Source: Dactylosporangium vinaceum
Lineage (GTDB): Bacteria > Actinomycetota > Actinomycetes > Mycobacteriales > Micromonosporaceae
Assembly (NCBI RefSeq): GCF_019904175.1
Contig: NZ_CP061913.1
Span: 9,920,001 to 9,984,000, forward strand
Direction: 5' to 3'
DNA length: 64,000 nucleotides
Shown piece after piece: positions 1 through 8,727 of the stretch; the first letter of the stretch is position 1; each line of letters starts with the position of its first letter. The notes beneath the pieces were generated by a model. It was not told the DNA's origin and searched no databases. It saw only the letters and a list, made by a program, of their open reading frames with translations. The position numbers and the translations under genes were made by a program.

Positions 1-656
1 CGCTCGGCCGAGCCGATGATCAGGGAGCCGACCGGCGCGCCCAGGCCCTTGGAGAGGCACACCGAGAGGGAGTCGAAGAGGCGGCCGTAGGCGTCAAGGG
101 GCACGCCGTCGGCTACGTGGGCGTGCCAGATCCGGGCGCCGTCGCAGTGCAGGTGGACGGCGGCCTCGGTGGTGACGGCGCGCAGAGCCTCCAGGGTCGC
201 CAGCGGGATGACGGCACCGCCCAGGCGGTTGTGGGTCTGCTCGACCGCGACCGCCCGCGTCGGCACCGCCACGAAGCCGTCGGGACGGATCATGTCGGCG
301 ACGGTGGCCGGGTCGAGGTCGGCGGCGGCCGAGGGCCACGTGCGGGTGGAGACGCCGCCCAGGGCCGCGGCGGCGCCGATCTCGTCGGTGACCACGTGCG
401 CGGCGGCGTCGCAGAGCAGCTCCTCGCCGCGCGGGACGGCGAGCTGCAGGGCGATCTGGTTGGCCATGGTGCCGCTCGGGGCGAACAGGGCCGCCTCGTG
501 GCCGAAGAGGGCCGCCACCTCGGCCTGGAGCTCGTGCAGGGTGGGGTCCTCGTCGAACACGTCGTCGCCGACCACGGCCGTCGCCATCGCCTCGCGCATG
601 GCGGGCGACGGCCGGGTCAGGGTGTCCGAGCGGAAGTCGACGACGACCTCAGCCAC
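1..656 (-). CDS. L-threonine aldolase (N-terminal part, runs off window)
   Basis: PLP-dependent cleavage of L-threonine or L-allo-threonine to glycine and acetaldehyde (known for the family). About 218 N-terminal residues are present of the usual ~340. Visible marks are the opening DFRSDTLTRPSPAMREAM, the segment FAPSGTMANQIAL, HLHCDGARIWHA with the PLP-binding Asp, and SLSVCLSKGLGAPVGS with the Schiff-base Lys near the window edge. The start taken is the GTG at 656-654, which overlaps the last codons of the upstream aroG by 8 bp in another frame, so translation is probably coupled. The C-terminus lies outside the window. Confidence 0.9.
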   Translation of the reverse strand, partial: MAEVVVDFRSDTLTRPSPAMREAMATAVVGDDVFDEDPTLHELQAEVAALFGHEAALFAPSGTMANQIALQLAVPRGEELLCDAAAHVVTDEIGAAAALGGVSTRTWPSAAADLDPATVADMIRPDGFVAVPTRAVAVEQTHNRLGGAVIPLATLEALRAVTTEAAVHLHCDGARIWHAHVADGVPLDAYGRLFDSLSVCLSKGLGAPVGSLIIGSAE

Positions 657-2043
657 GCAGCATCTCCGCGACCAGGAACGCGAGCTCCAGCGACTGCTGG
701 GTGTTGAGGCGCGGGTCGCACGCCGTCTCGTAGCGGTCGGGCAGGTCCTCGTCCACGATGGCCTGGGCGCCGCCGAGGCACTCGGTGACGTCCTCGCCGG
801 TCAGCTCGACGTGCAGGCCACCGGGGTGGGTGCCCAGCTCGCGGTGGACCTCGAAGTAGCCGAGCACCTCGTCGACGATCCGGTCGAAGTGCCGGGTCTT
901 GTACCCGTTCGACGATTCGTGGGTGTTGCCGTGCATGGGGTCGCACTGCCAGACGACCCGGCAGCCGGCCGCGGTGACCTTCTCCACGATCGACGGGAGG
1001 GCGTCGCGGACCTTGGTGCTGCCCATGCGGGCCACGAACGTGAGGCGGCCGGGGATGTTCTCCGGGTTGAGCTTCTCGAACAGCTCGATCGCCTGCTCCG
1101 GCGAGGTGGTCGGGCCGAGCTTGACGCCGATCGGGTTGGCCAGGCGGGCCATGAAGTCCACGTGCGCGCCGTCGATCTGGCGGGTCCGCTCACCGATCCA
1201 CAGGAAGTGTCCGGAGAGCCCGTACGGCCGGTTGCCCGCGATCCGGACCAGGGGCCGCTCGTACTCCAGGGCCAGCGCCTCGTGCGAGCAGTACAGCGTC
1301 ACCGTGCGCAGCGCCTCGTCGTCGTTGACGCCGCAGGCCTGCATGAAGCGCATCGCCCGGTCGATCTCGCGGGCGATGGCCTCGTAGCGCTGGCCGGCCG
1401 GCGAGGTGACCACGAAGCCCTTGTTCCAGTCGTGGACCGCGTGCAGGTCGGCCATGCCGCCGCCGAGGTACGCCCGGAGCATGTTCATGGCACTGGAGGA
1501 GTTGGCGTAGGCCCGGACCATCCGCTGCGGGTCGGCCACGCGGGCCTCGGGGTCCTGGTCCAGCGAGTTGATCATGTCGCCCCGGTAGGCCGGCAGGCCC
1601 AGCGAGTCGAGCGCGGACGAGCGCGGCTTGGTGAACTGCCCGGCCACCCGGCCGATCTTGATGACCGGCAGCGACGCGCCGTAGGTCAGCACGATCGCCA
1701 TCTGCAGCAGCGTGCGGGCGTTGCCCAGGACGTGGGCCTCGGTGTTGTCGGCGAAGGTCTCGGCGCAGTCGCCGCCCTGGAGCATGAACGCCTTGCCGTC
1801 GGCGACGAGGGCGAGGCGCTCGCGGAGCTGGTCGACCTCATACGGCGCGACGATCGGCGGGACGGACGTCAGCAGCTGCCCGACCTCGTCGACAGCGGTC
1901 TGGTCCGGCCACGGCGGCGTCTGCGCCCGGGGCAGCGTCCGCCACCGGTCGAGGCCGAACACGTCGTCTTCCTGGTTGCCCGGCACGGCGACGCGGGAGA
2001 TCTCCGGACCGGGGTACGTGAAGTGATGCCACTCCTGGCGCAT
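649..2043 (-). CDS. aroG: Class II 3-deoxy-7-phosphoheptulonate (DAHP) synthase
   Basis: First step of the shikimate pathway: PEP plus erythrose 4-phosphate to DAHP. The 464-residue length and the motifs FMLQGGDCAETF, KIGRVAGQFTKPRSS, GEQ-like SGHFLWIGERTRQ, WQCDPMHGNT and GGLHVELTGEDVTECLGG are those of the plant-like/actinobacterial class II enzyme (M. tuberculosis Rv2178c type). The ATG at 2043 is the only good start. In M. tuberculosis this enzyme partners chorismate mutase for feedback control; no chorismate mutase gene is seen here. The gene overlaps the threonine aldolase start. Confidence 0.96.
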   Translation of the reverse strand: MRQEWHHFTYPGPEISRVAVPGNQEDDVFGLDRWRTLPRAQTPPWPDQTAVDEVGQLLTSVPPIVAPYEVDQLRERLALVADGKAFMLQGGDCAETFADNTEAHVLGNARTLLQMAIVLTYGASLPVIKIGRVAGQFTKPRSSALDSLGLPAYRGDMINSLDQDPEARVADPQRMVRAYANSSSAMNMLRAYLGGGMADLHAVHDWNKGFVVTSPAGQRYEAIAREIDRAMRFMQACGVNDDEALRTVTLYCSHEALALEYERPLVRIAGNRPYGLSGHFLWIGERTRQIDGAHVDFMARLANPIGVKLGPTTSPEQAIELFEKLNPENIPGRLTFVARMGSTKVRDALPSIVEKVTAAGCRVVWQCDPMHGNTHESSNGYKTRHFDRIVDEVLGYFEVHRELGTHPGGLHVELTGEDVTECLGGAQAIVDEDLPDRYETACDPRLNTQQSLELAFLVAEMLRG

Positions 2044-2113
2044 GGGGAAAGCGTACCGAGGCGGGCTGACGGGTGAGTGACACCACCCGCCAGTCCCGCG
2101 AGCTGGAAAGCCC

Positions 2114-3493
2114 CTACATGTTGATCATGTGCCCGGCCAGGCCGTGAATGGCCTCCTTGACCGCTTCGCCCAGGGTTGGGTGGGCGTGGACGTTTCGGGC
2201 GATCTCGTGCACGGTCAGGTCCCACTGCTGGGCCAGGGTCAGCTCGGGCAGCAGCTCGGTGACCTCGGGGCCGATCAGGTGGGCGCCGAGCAGCTCGCCG
2301 TACTTCCCGTCGCTGATGATCTTCACGAAGCCGGTCGGGTCGCCCAGGCCGTGCGCCTTGCCGTTCGCGGTGAACGGAAACTTCGACACCTTGACGTCGA
2401 AGCCCTGCTCGCGCGCCTGCGCCTCGGTCCAGCCGAAGCTGGCCACCTGAGGCTGGCAGTACGTCGCCCGGGGGATCATGACGTAGTCGAGCTCCATGGT
2501 CTCGGCCCCGGCGATGGTCTCGGCGGCCACGATGCCCATCGACTCGGCCGCGTGGGCCAGCATGAGCTTGGCCGTTACGTCGCCGATCGCGAAGATGTGC
2601 GGGACGTTGGTGCGCAGCCGCCCGTCGACCGCGATCGCGCCCCGCTCCGTCAGCTGGACACCGGTCTTCTCCAGGCCGTAGCCGTCGACCCGCGGTACGA
2701 AACCGATCGCCTGCATCAGCTTGCCGGCCTCGAGCGTCTGGCTCTTCCCGTTCGACGAGACGGTCACCTTCACGCCGTCGCCGGTCTCCTCGACCGTCTC
2801 GACGCGGGTCGAGGTCAGGACCGAGATGCCGAGTCGCTTGTACCGCTTGAGCAGTTCGGCCGACACCTCGGCGTCCTCGAGGGGCACCATCCGGTCCAGG
2901 AACTCGACGATCGTGACCTTCACGCCGTAGTTGTGCAGCACGTAGGCGAACTCGACGCCGATGGCGCCCGCGCCCGCGATGATGATCGACTCCGGCAGGT
3001 CCTCGCTGAGGATCTGCTCCTCGTACGTGACCACGCGCTCGGACAGCGACGTGCCGGGCAGCAGCCGGGTGCTCGCGCCGGTGGCGATGATGCAGTTGGC
3101 GAACGTGATCGTCTCGTCGCCCACCTGCAGCGTGTGGTCGTCGAGGAACGAGCCCTTGGTCTCGTACTGCCGGATCTCGTTCTTCTTCATCAGGTAGTGC
3201 ACGCCCTTGACGCGGCCGTCGGCCACCTTGCGGCTGCGCTGGAAGGCCGCGCCGTAGTCGAAGGTGACCTCGCCGGAGATGCCGAACGTCTTCGCCTCGT
3301 GGTTGAAGATGTGGGCGAGCTCGGCGTTGCGCAGCAGCGCCTTGGAGGGGATGCAGCCGACGTTGAGGCAGACGCCGCCCCAGTACTTGTCCTCGACGAT
3401 GGCGGTGCGCAGGCCGAGCTGCGCGGACCGGACGGCGGCGGTGTATCCGCCCGGGCCGGCGCCCAGGACGACGACGTCGAAGTGCTCAGTCAT
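2114..3493 (-). CDS. lpdA: Dihydrolipoyl dehydrogenase (E3)
   Basis: FAD-dependent reoxidation of dihydrolipoamide in 2-oxo acid dehydrogenase complexes, with NAD+ as acceptor. The 459-residue protein has the FAD-binding GAGPGGYTAAVRSAQ at the N-terminus, the redox disulfide in GGVCLNVGCIPSKAL (Cys 42 and 47), an NAD-binding GAGAIGVEFAYVL, the second FAD motif FAIGDVTAKLMLAHAAE, and the C-terminal His-Glu pair in NVHAHPTLGEAVKEA. It closely follows M. tuberculosis Lpd (Rv0462) along its length. Its ATG overlaps the corA stop (ATGA), so the two are co-transcribed and probably translationally coupled. Confidence 0.97.
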   Translation of the reverse strand: MTEHFDVVVLGAGPGGYTAAVRSAQLGLRTAIVEDKYWGGVCLNVGCIPSKALLRNAELAHIFNHEAKTFGISGEVTFDYGAAFQRSRKVADGRVKGVHYLMKKNEIRQYETKGSFLDDHTLQVGDETITFANCIIATGASTRLLPGTSLSERVVTYEEQILSEDLPESIIIAGAGAIGVEFAYVLHNYGVKVTIVEFLDRMVPLEDAEVSAELLKRYKRLGISVLTSTRVETVEETGDGVKVTVSSNGKSQTLEAGKLMQAIGFVPRVDGYGLEKTGVQLTERGAIAVDGRLRTNVPHIFAIGDVTAKLMLAHAAESMGIVAAETIAGAETMELDYVMIPRATYCQPQVASFGWTEAQAREQGFDVKVSKFPFTANGKAHGLGDPTGFVKIISDGKYGELLGAHLIGPEVTELLPELTLAQQWDLTVHEIARNVHAHPTLGEAVKEAIHGLAGHMINM

Positions 3494-4464
3494 AGCCAGT
3501 CCTTGCGTTTGAAGGTGACGTACAGCACCACGGACAGCACCACGATGAGGATGGCCGAGGTGATGAACCCTGACAGCTTGTCAGATCCCGGGTACGGCAC
3601 ATTCTGCCCGTAGTAGCCCGTAACAGCGGTGGGGACCGCGATGATGGCGGCCCAGCTGGTGACCTTCTTCATGATGCTGTTCTGCCGGTTGCCCTGCACG
3701 GCCAGGTTCGACTCCAGGATGGTCGCGGTGAAGTCGCGCAGGCTCTCCGTGAACTCCGTCACGCGCAGGACGTGGTCGTAGAGATCCTGGAAGTACGGGA
3801 TCATCTCCTCGTCGACCAGGTGCTCGCGGGAGTGCATGAGGCCGCCCACCACCTCGCGCATGGGCATGATGACCTTGCGCATCCGGTTGAGGCTCTTGCG
3901 GAGCCGGAAGCTGCGCTGCTGCACCTCGCGGACCGCCACCATCGTCTCCTCGAACAGGCGGTCCTCCAGGCCCTCGAGCTCCTCGTCGAGCGCCTGCACC
4001 GCGTCGAACTGCCCGTCGACGATCACGTCGAGCAGGCCGTGGGCGAGCCACGCCACGCCGTGTCCGGCCAGGTCCTCGGCGGTGGCGTCCCAGCGCTCGA
4101 TCACGCCGTCCATGTCGAACCCGGCGCCGTGCACGGTGATCAACGCCTGGTCGGTGAGGAAGGCCGAGACCTCCTCGACGACGACCGCGCCCTTCTTCTT
4201 CTGGAACTTCACGGCGTAGGCGTTGAAGAACATGTGCTTCGGATAGTGCAGCAGCTTGGGCCGCTCGTGGGGCGAGGACGCGTCCTCGATGGCCAGCCGA
4301 TGCAGCCCGAACTCCTCCTGGACCCGGTCGTAGTCGCCCTGCTCCGGGTCGGCGAGATCGAGCCACACGACCGCGGCGGAGTCCTTGAGGTGCTCGGAGA
4401 TATCGTCGAGCGGGAAGTCCTCGGCCTCCAGCCGCCCATCCCGGTAGAGCCGCGTGCGCGCCAT
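3490..4464 (-). CDS. corA: CorA-family magnesium/cobalt transporter
   Basis: Divalent cation channel of the CorA family, about 324 residues: a long acidic/helical cytoplasmic domain followed by two C-terminal membrane segments. The signature loop that normally reads YGMN reads YGQN here (YYGQNVPYPG), followed by a second helix and the basic tail KRKDWL. Both TTG 4476/ATG 4473 and ATG 4464 are possible starts; 4464 is preferred because homologues begin near MARTRLYRDG. No Shine-Dalgarno is visible. The divergent thioesterase starts only 30 bp away, so the promoter space is tiny. The downstream lpdA overlaps by 4 bp. Confidence 0.9.
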   Translation of the reverse strand: MARTRLYRDGRLEAEDFPLDDISEHLKDSAAVVWLDLADPEQGDYDRVQEEFGLHRLAIEDASSPHERPKLLHYPKHMFFNAYAVKFQKKKGAVVVEEVSAFLTDQALITVHGAGFDMDGVIERWDATAEDLAGHGVAWLAHGLLDVIVDGQFDAVQALDEELEGLEDRLFEETMVAVREVQQRSFRLRKSLNRMRKVIMPMREVVGGLMHSREHLVDEEMIPYFQDLYDHVLRVTEFTESLRDFTATILESNLAVQGNRQNSIMKKVTSWAAIIAVPTAVTGYYGQNVPYPGSDKLSGFITSAILIVVLSVVLYVTFKRKDWL

Positions 4465-4493
4465 ACGAGTCATCAAAGCAGAAGGAGGCCCGG

Positions 4494-5246
4494 GTGGCCG
4501 GGTTCACGGAAGCGACAGCCGTCTCGGACGGCACCGCCCGGCTCGATCCACAGTGGACCGTGGGCGGCCGCCCGAACGGCGGCTACCTGCTGGCCGTCCT
4601 GGCCCGGGCCGCGGTGAGCGCCGCGCACCCGCATCCGCTCAGCGCGAGCGCCGTGTACCTTTCCCCGCCCTCCCCCGGCCCGGCCGCGGTGGCCGTCGAG
4701 ACGCTGCGCGACGGCCGCTCGTTCGCCCAGGCCCGGGTCCGCCTGACGCAGGAGGGCCGCACGTGCGTCGAGGCCCTGTTCACGCTGGGCGACCTGGCCG
4801 CGGCGGGCGAGCCGCAGTTCGTCGCGGCCGCACCGGCGCCCGTCGCGCCCCGGGACACGCTCACCCGCACCCCGGTCGAGCCGCCGGGCGCCGGAATCTG
4901 GATCACGATGCTGGAGATGGTGGACCAGCGCATCGACCTGGCCGCTCCCGGCGACCTGCGGGGCTGGCTGAGCTTCGCCGACGACACGCCGTTCGACCCG
5001 TTCTCGCTGCTGTACGCGGTCGACGCCTTCCCGCCGGCGACGTTCACGCTCGGCAGCAGCGGGTGGACGCCGACGCTCGAGCTGACCGCTTACGTGCGGG
5101 CGCTGCCGGCGCCGGGGCCGCTGCGGGTGCGCCAGTATGCCCGGATGGTCACCGACAGCCAGCTCGACCAGGTCTGCGAGGTGTGGGACGCCGACGACCG
5201 GGTCGTCGCGCAGGCCACCCAGCTGGCGATCCACCGCAAGCGCTGA
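4494..5246 (+). CDS. Thioesterase-family (double hot-dog) protein
   Basis: Probable acyl-CoA thioesterase of the TesB-like double hot-dog fold, 250 residues. The N-terminal FTEATAVSDGTARLDPQW, followed by GGRPNGGYLLAVLARA, and the C-terminal repeat ending VCEVWDADDRVVAQATQLA are typical of this family. The GTG start at 4494 has the strong ribosome site GAAGGAGG at 4481-4488. It diverges from corA with almost no intergenic space. Its TGA stop abuts the stop of the convergent GGDEF gene directly (TGATCA at 5244-5249). The substrate is unknown. Confidence 0.85.
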   Translation: MAGFTEATAVSDGTARLDPQWTVGGRPNGGYLLAVLARAAVSAAHPHPLSASAVYLSPPSPGPAAVAVETLRDGRSFAQARVRLTQEGRTCVEALFTLGDLAAAGEPQFVAAAPAPVAPRDTLTRTPVEPPGAGIWITMLEMVDQRIDLAAPGDLRGWLSFADDTPFDPFSLLYAVDAFPPATFTLGSSGWTPTLELTAYVRALPAPGPLRVRQYARMVTDSQLDQVCEVWDADDRVVAQATQLAIHRKR

Positions 5247-7247
5247 TCATTGCCGGGGCAGCACCCCGACGGCCTGGCGCTTGGCGTCGTGCATGGCGGC
5301 GCCGGCGCGGTGCAGGACCACGCGGCTCTCCTCGCCCCGCGCGAAGCGGGTGCCGCCCACACTTGCCCGGACCTCGACAGGCGTGCCGCCCAGGACGGTG
5401 ACCGGGTCGGCGAAGCACGCCTCGACGCGGCCGGCCAGGTCGCCGTCGCCCGCCTGGCCGCCGGGGCCGTGGGCCAGCACGGCGAACTCGTCGCCGCCCA
5501 GGCGGGCCACGACGTCGCCCGGGCGGAGGCCGGCGCCCAGGCGGGCGGCCACCGCGGCCAGCAGCTCGTCGCCGGCGGCATGGCCGAGGGAGTCGTTCAC
5601 CGACCGGAAGCCGTCCAGGTCGATGAGCAGCACCGCGCCGTCGCCCGAGCCGAGCGCCAGGTCCAGCGCGGCCAGGAAGGCCCGGCGGCCGGGCAGGCCC
5701 GTCAGGGCGTCGACGTGGGCCGCGCGCCGGTTGGCCTCCAGCAGCTCGCAGGTGCGCAGCGCGTTCGCGGCCTGGTCGGCGACGCCCGCCATGCGGCCGG
5801 CGATCTCCCGCATCCTGGCCTTGTCCTGCGGGGTGTCGTACGCGGCGACGAGCAGGCCGTACGGGTGGCCGGGCCGCGCGATGTCGACCATGACCATCGC
5901 CTCGTGGCCGAACGTGTCGAGCAGGCCGAGGATGAACAGGTCGGTCGAGTCGCGGTCGTACACCCGGGCCGCCCCGCTGCCGGCCTGGAAGCGCTCGAAC
6001 AGCGCCGTGTCGGCGCGGGAGATCGCCAGCCGGCGGGCCTGCCGCTCGCGCTCGTCGCCGCCCCCGGCGTTGGCCGCCACCCGCAGCCGGTCGCGCTCGA
6101 GCAGGACCACCGTGGCCGAGTCGGCCGCCATCACGGCGCGGACGGCCTCGGCGGTGACGTCGGCGACCTCGTCGGCGGTGCGGGCCACGGTAAGCGTGCG
6201 GGCCAGCGACAGCAGGCTCTCGGCGGTGCGCTGCCGATCGGCCGCGGCCTCCAGCGCGCCGAGCCCGTCGAGCGCGACCGCGGCCAGCCCGGCGTAGGCC
6301 TCGAGCAGCCGGCGCTCGGCGTCGCGGAAGTCGCGGCAGAAGGCGATGAGGTACCCGTAATAGCGGTTCGGCGACGCGATGTCGACCACGAGCGTGCCGG
6401 CGAAGCTTGTCGGCGGGGACGCGGCGAGGACCTCGATCTCGGAGTCGCTGAGCCCGAAGCCGTGCACCTGCCGCGGCGCACCCGGGGCCGGGGCGGCCAC
6501 CAGGAGGAACGCCTCGGCGTCGACGGCCGGCCCGGCCCGCTCGGCGACCACGGCCAGCGCGCGCTCGGGCCGCTCGGCCGCGACCAGGTCGGCCACCGTG
6601 CGCTGGAGCTGCTCGATCTGCCCGGCCAGCACGTCGCCGGCGGCGTCCTCGACGGGCTCGGCCGCGCGCCGCAGCCAGCGCCGCCGCCGCCAGCGCACCG
6701 TGTAGATGCACGCCTCGGCCCCGTTGACCTGGCACTCGTCGTGGGCCACGGTGGCGGCTGCGCGGCCGTAGAGGACCGGCAGCTGGGTGAGCAGGCCGCG
6801 AGTGTAGTCGCAGTCGAAGCGCGAGGGGCGGTAGCCGTCGCGGAGCTGGAAGCGCACGGTTGCGGTACCCCGGCCGGACGACAGGGTGCGCATCTCGCCG
6901 GTGGCGTTGAGCCGGGCGCTCATCGACGTGCTGAGCCGGAGCAGCTGGGCCGGGCCGCCGAGCAGGAGCAGCCCGAGGCGCAGGGGGTGGCCGCGGTTGT
7001 ACGACAGGATGGACTGCCCGACGTGCAGGCCCACGGCCGGATCACCCAGGACCTTGGCCGCCGCCTCCAGGACGTTCACCTTCGTGGCGTACGGCCACCA
7101 GCGGCGCGGGTCGTCGTAGGCCTCGGGCGGCTCCGTCTCCCCCGCCAGCCCCAGCATCAGCCGCACCGCGCCGTCGCCGCCCCGGGCGCGCACGTACCGC
7201 ACGATCGCGCGCAGGGTGACGCCCGCCGTCTCGCGCATGGTTTCCAT
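5247..7247 (-). CDS. Diguanylate cyclase with N-terminal sensor and GAF-like domains
   Basis: Likely makes cyclic di-GMP. The C-terminal GGDEF domain has an intact active site (RLGGDEF, near residue 585) and an intact inhibitory I-site RPGD five residues before it. Upstream are two GAF-like regions, each with a phrase such as DIASPNRYYGYLIAF or DIARPGHPYGLLVAA. The first ~210 residues form a sensor module with a small Cys-containing end (CQVNGAEACIYTVRW) that resembles V4R/heme-NO-associated domains, but this is not certain. ATG 7247 is chosen because GGAGGG lies 4 nt upstream; an open frame extends to a TTG at 7310. The protein would be 666 residues. No EAL domain is present. Confidence 0.9.
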   Translation of the reverse strand: METMRETAGVTLRAIVRYVRARGGDGAVRLMLGLAGETEPPEAYDDPRRWWPYATKVNVLEAAAKVLGDPAVGLHVGQSILSYNRGHPLRLGLLLLGGPAQLLRLSTSMSARLNATGEMRTLSSGRGTATVRFQLRDGYRPSRFDCDYTRGLLTQLPVLYGRAAATVAHDECQVNGAEACIYTVRWRRRRWLRRAAEPVEDAAGDVLAGQIEQLQRTVADLVAAERPERALAVVAERAGPAVDAEAFLLVAAPAPGAPRQVHGFGLSDSEIEVLAASPPTSFAGTLVVDIASPNRYYGYLIAFCRDFRDAERRLLEAYAGLAAVALDGLGALEAAADRQRTAESLLSLARTLTVARTADEVADVTAEAVRAVMAADSATVVLLERDRLRVAANAGGGDERERQARRLAISRADTALFERFQAGSGAARVYDRDSTDLFILGLLDTFGHEAMVMVDIARPGHPYGLLVAAYDTPQDKARMREIAGRMAGVADQAANALRTCELLEANRRAAHVDALTGLPGRRAFLAALDLALGSGDGAVLLIDLDGFRSVNDSLGHAAGDELLAAVAARLGAGLRPGDVVARLGGDEFAVLAHGPGGQAGDGDLAGRVEACFADPVTVLGGTPVEVRASVGGTRFARGEESRVVLHRAGAAMHDAKRQAVGVLPRQ

Positions 7248-7327
7248 CGCGCCCTCCGACGCCGAAATCGGCCCGGGAGTGCATCGGCTGAGGGGAACCG
7301 AGCGCGGCAATGGGTAAGACTCGACAC

Positions 7328-7732
7328 ATGGAGCCGCTGATCGTCGTAGACGGGGCCAATGTGGTCGGTTCAGTGCCGGACGGCTGGTGGCGGGACCGGG
7401 CCGGGGCGGCGACCCGGCTGCGCGACGCCCTCGCCGTGCGCGCGGGTGCCCCGGCCGCGGGTGCGGTGCCGGCCGGCGAGATCGTGCTCGTCGTCGAGGG
7501 TGCGGCCCGGGGTGTGCCGCCGATCGAAGGCGTGCCCGTGCAGGCCGCCCCGCATTCGGGCGACGATCACATTGTGGCGCTCGTCGCTGACAATGTGGAC
7601 CGCCGGCCGGTCGTCGTCGTGACCTCCGACCGCGGGCTGCGCCAGCGCGTGACGGACCTGGGAGCGAGTATTGTCAGCCCCGGTCAACTGCTGGCCACGA
7701 TCCCATATGGCGGACGGCGCGACTCTACTTAG
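7328..7732 (+). CDS. NYN/YacP-like nuclease-fold protein
   Basis: A 134-residue single-domain protein of the NYN (PIN-like) ribonuclease fold. The N-terminal LIVVDGANVVGSVPDGWW carries the first acidic residue, GDDHIVALV the second, and VVVVTSDRGLRQRVTDLGA the third acidic cluster, all expected for Mg-dependent NYN nucleases. Such proteins are sometimes labelled NTP pyrophosphohydrolase in databases, which the motifs do not support. An upstream ATG at 7310 is in frame; 7328 is preferred because the motif core starts at once and a TAAGAC box lies 8 nt upstream (possible leaderless start). Confidence 0.75.
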   Translation: MEPLIVVDGANVVGSVPDGWWRDRAGAATRLRDALAVRAGAPAAGAVPAGEIVLVVEGAARGVPPIEGVPVQAAPHSGDDHIVALVADNVDRRPVVVVTSDRGLRQRVTDLGASIVSPGQLLATIPYGGRRDST

Positions 7733-8094
7733 CAGGTAGGATTTGCGGGTGGTCCTGCCATGCATTTCGCCAACCAGATCCACGATCTTCCAATATATGA
7801 GAAGCGGTTGACCGCGACCGGCGGCTCACGCAAAGTAAGCAGAGTACCGGCGTCATGAATTGCCGGTGAATACCGCGCCAAAACGTCTGACGAATTAGTG
7901 ACGATCTATTCTGTGCGGCATGTAACACGGCTGTCGCTTCATGTGACGTACCTGGTAAGGTCGGTGCCATGTGCCCTGAGGTGCAGCTGGATTCGATGTG
8001 GATATCCCGCCGCGAACACCATTTCGACGGCCTTTGTCGAGTGACCTCCGGTTGATATCGGCGTTCATTCAGAAGGTTTTCGAGAGGATTGAAA
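7733..8094 (+). other. Intergenic leader region before the winged-helix gene
   Basis: A 362-bp stretch with no credible coding frame. It is noticeably more AT-rich than its neighbours, with blocks such as CCAATATATGAG near 7792 and GTTGATATCGG near 8052. It should contain the promoter and untranslated leader of the winged-helix gene, which has GAGAGGA at 8082-8088. I could not define a specific promoter or a riboswitch fold. Confidence 0.45.
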
Positions 8095-8727
8095 ATGGCC
8101 GTTTCGGTCGTGGGTGCGCTTGACGTCGCACCCTCCGTGGTCACCATCACCGTCCACATCACCCTCAACGGCGACGAGCTCCCACCGGAGGCCTCCCGCC
8201 TGCTGAGCGACCTCGAAGCGCTCGCCGCCAGCCGGGCCGGCCAGCAGATCCAGCGCACGGCACCGCTGCCGCGCACGCCGTCGGCCGGCTCGACCGGCCG
8301 CAACCTGCGCCTGGTCGAACAGCCTGCCGCCGCACCGGCCCCGCACGCGGAGGAGCCGGCCGCCGACGCCGAGGCCGACCCCAAGGTGCGCCGCATCGGC
8401 CGGGCCACGCCCGACGCCCCCTCGCTGTACCTCTGCACCGGCTCCCGCCTCGTCCTGCAGGACGGCGCCCCGGTCGCGCTGACCCGCCGGGAGTACGACC
8501 TCTTCCTCTTCCTGTGCGAGCACCCGCGCCGCGTCTTCAGCCGCGCGCAGCTGCTGCGCCAGGTGTGGGGCTACGACATGGTCGGCACCGAACGCACCGT
8601 CGACGTCCACGTCCGCCGGCTGCGGGTGAAGCTGGGCGACGCCGCTCGGATCATCGCCACCGTCCGCGGCGTCGGCTATCGTCTCGACGATGACGCCGCC
8701 GTCCAGGTCGTGGTCCGGGAGGACTGA
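8095..8727 (+). CDS. Orphan OmpR-type winged-helix DNA-binding protein
   Basis: A transcription factor of 210 residues with no receiver domain. Residues ~115-205 form a Trans_reg_C winged helix: LTRREYDLFLFLCEHPRRVFSRAQLLRQVWGYD, then the recognition region TERTVDVHVRRLRVKLGD and the wing RGVGYRLD. The N-terminal ~100 residues are an unrecognised beta-like stretch (VVTITVHITLNGDELPPEA) and an Ala/Pro/Glu-rich linker. ATG 8095 has GAGAGGA 6 nt upstream. It overlaps the following membrane gene by 38 bp, so the two are probably one unit. Without phosphoacceptor control, activity must depend on abundance or partners. Confidence 0.85.
   Translation: MAVSVVGALDVAPSVVTITVHITLNGDELPPEASRLLSDLEALAASRAGQQIQRTAPLPRTPSAGSTGRNLRLVEQPAAAPAPHAEEPAADAEADPKVRRIGRATPDAPSLYLCTGSRLVLQDGAPVALTRREYDLFLFLCEHPRRVFSRAQLLRQVWGYDMVGTERTVDVHVRRLRVKLGDAARIIATVRGVGYRLDDDAAVQVVVRED

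Noticed and set aside
7733..8094. Riboswitch in front of the winged-helix gene
   Set aside because: No conserved riboswitch core could be recognised; lower GC alone is not evidence.
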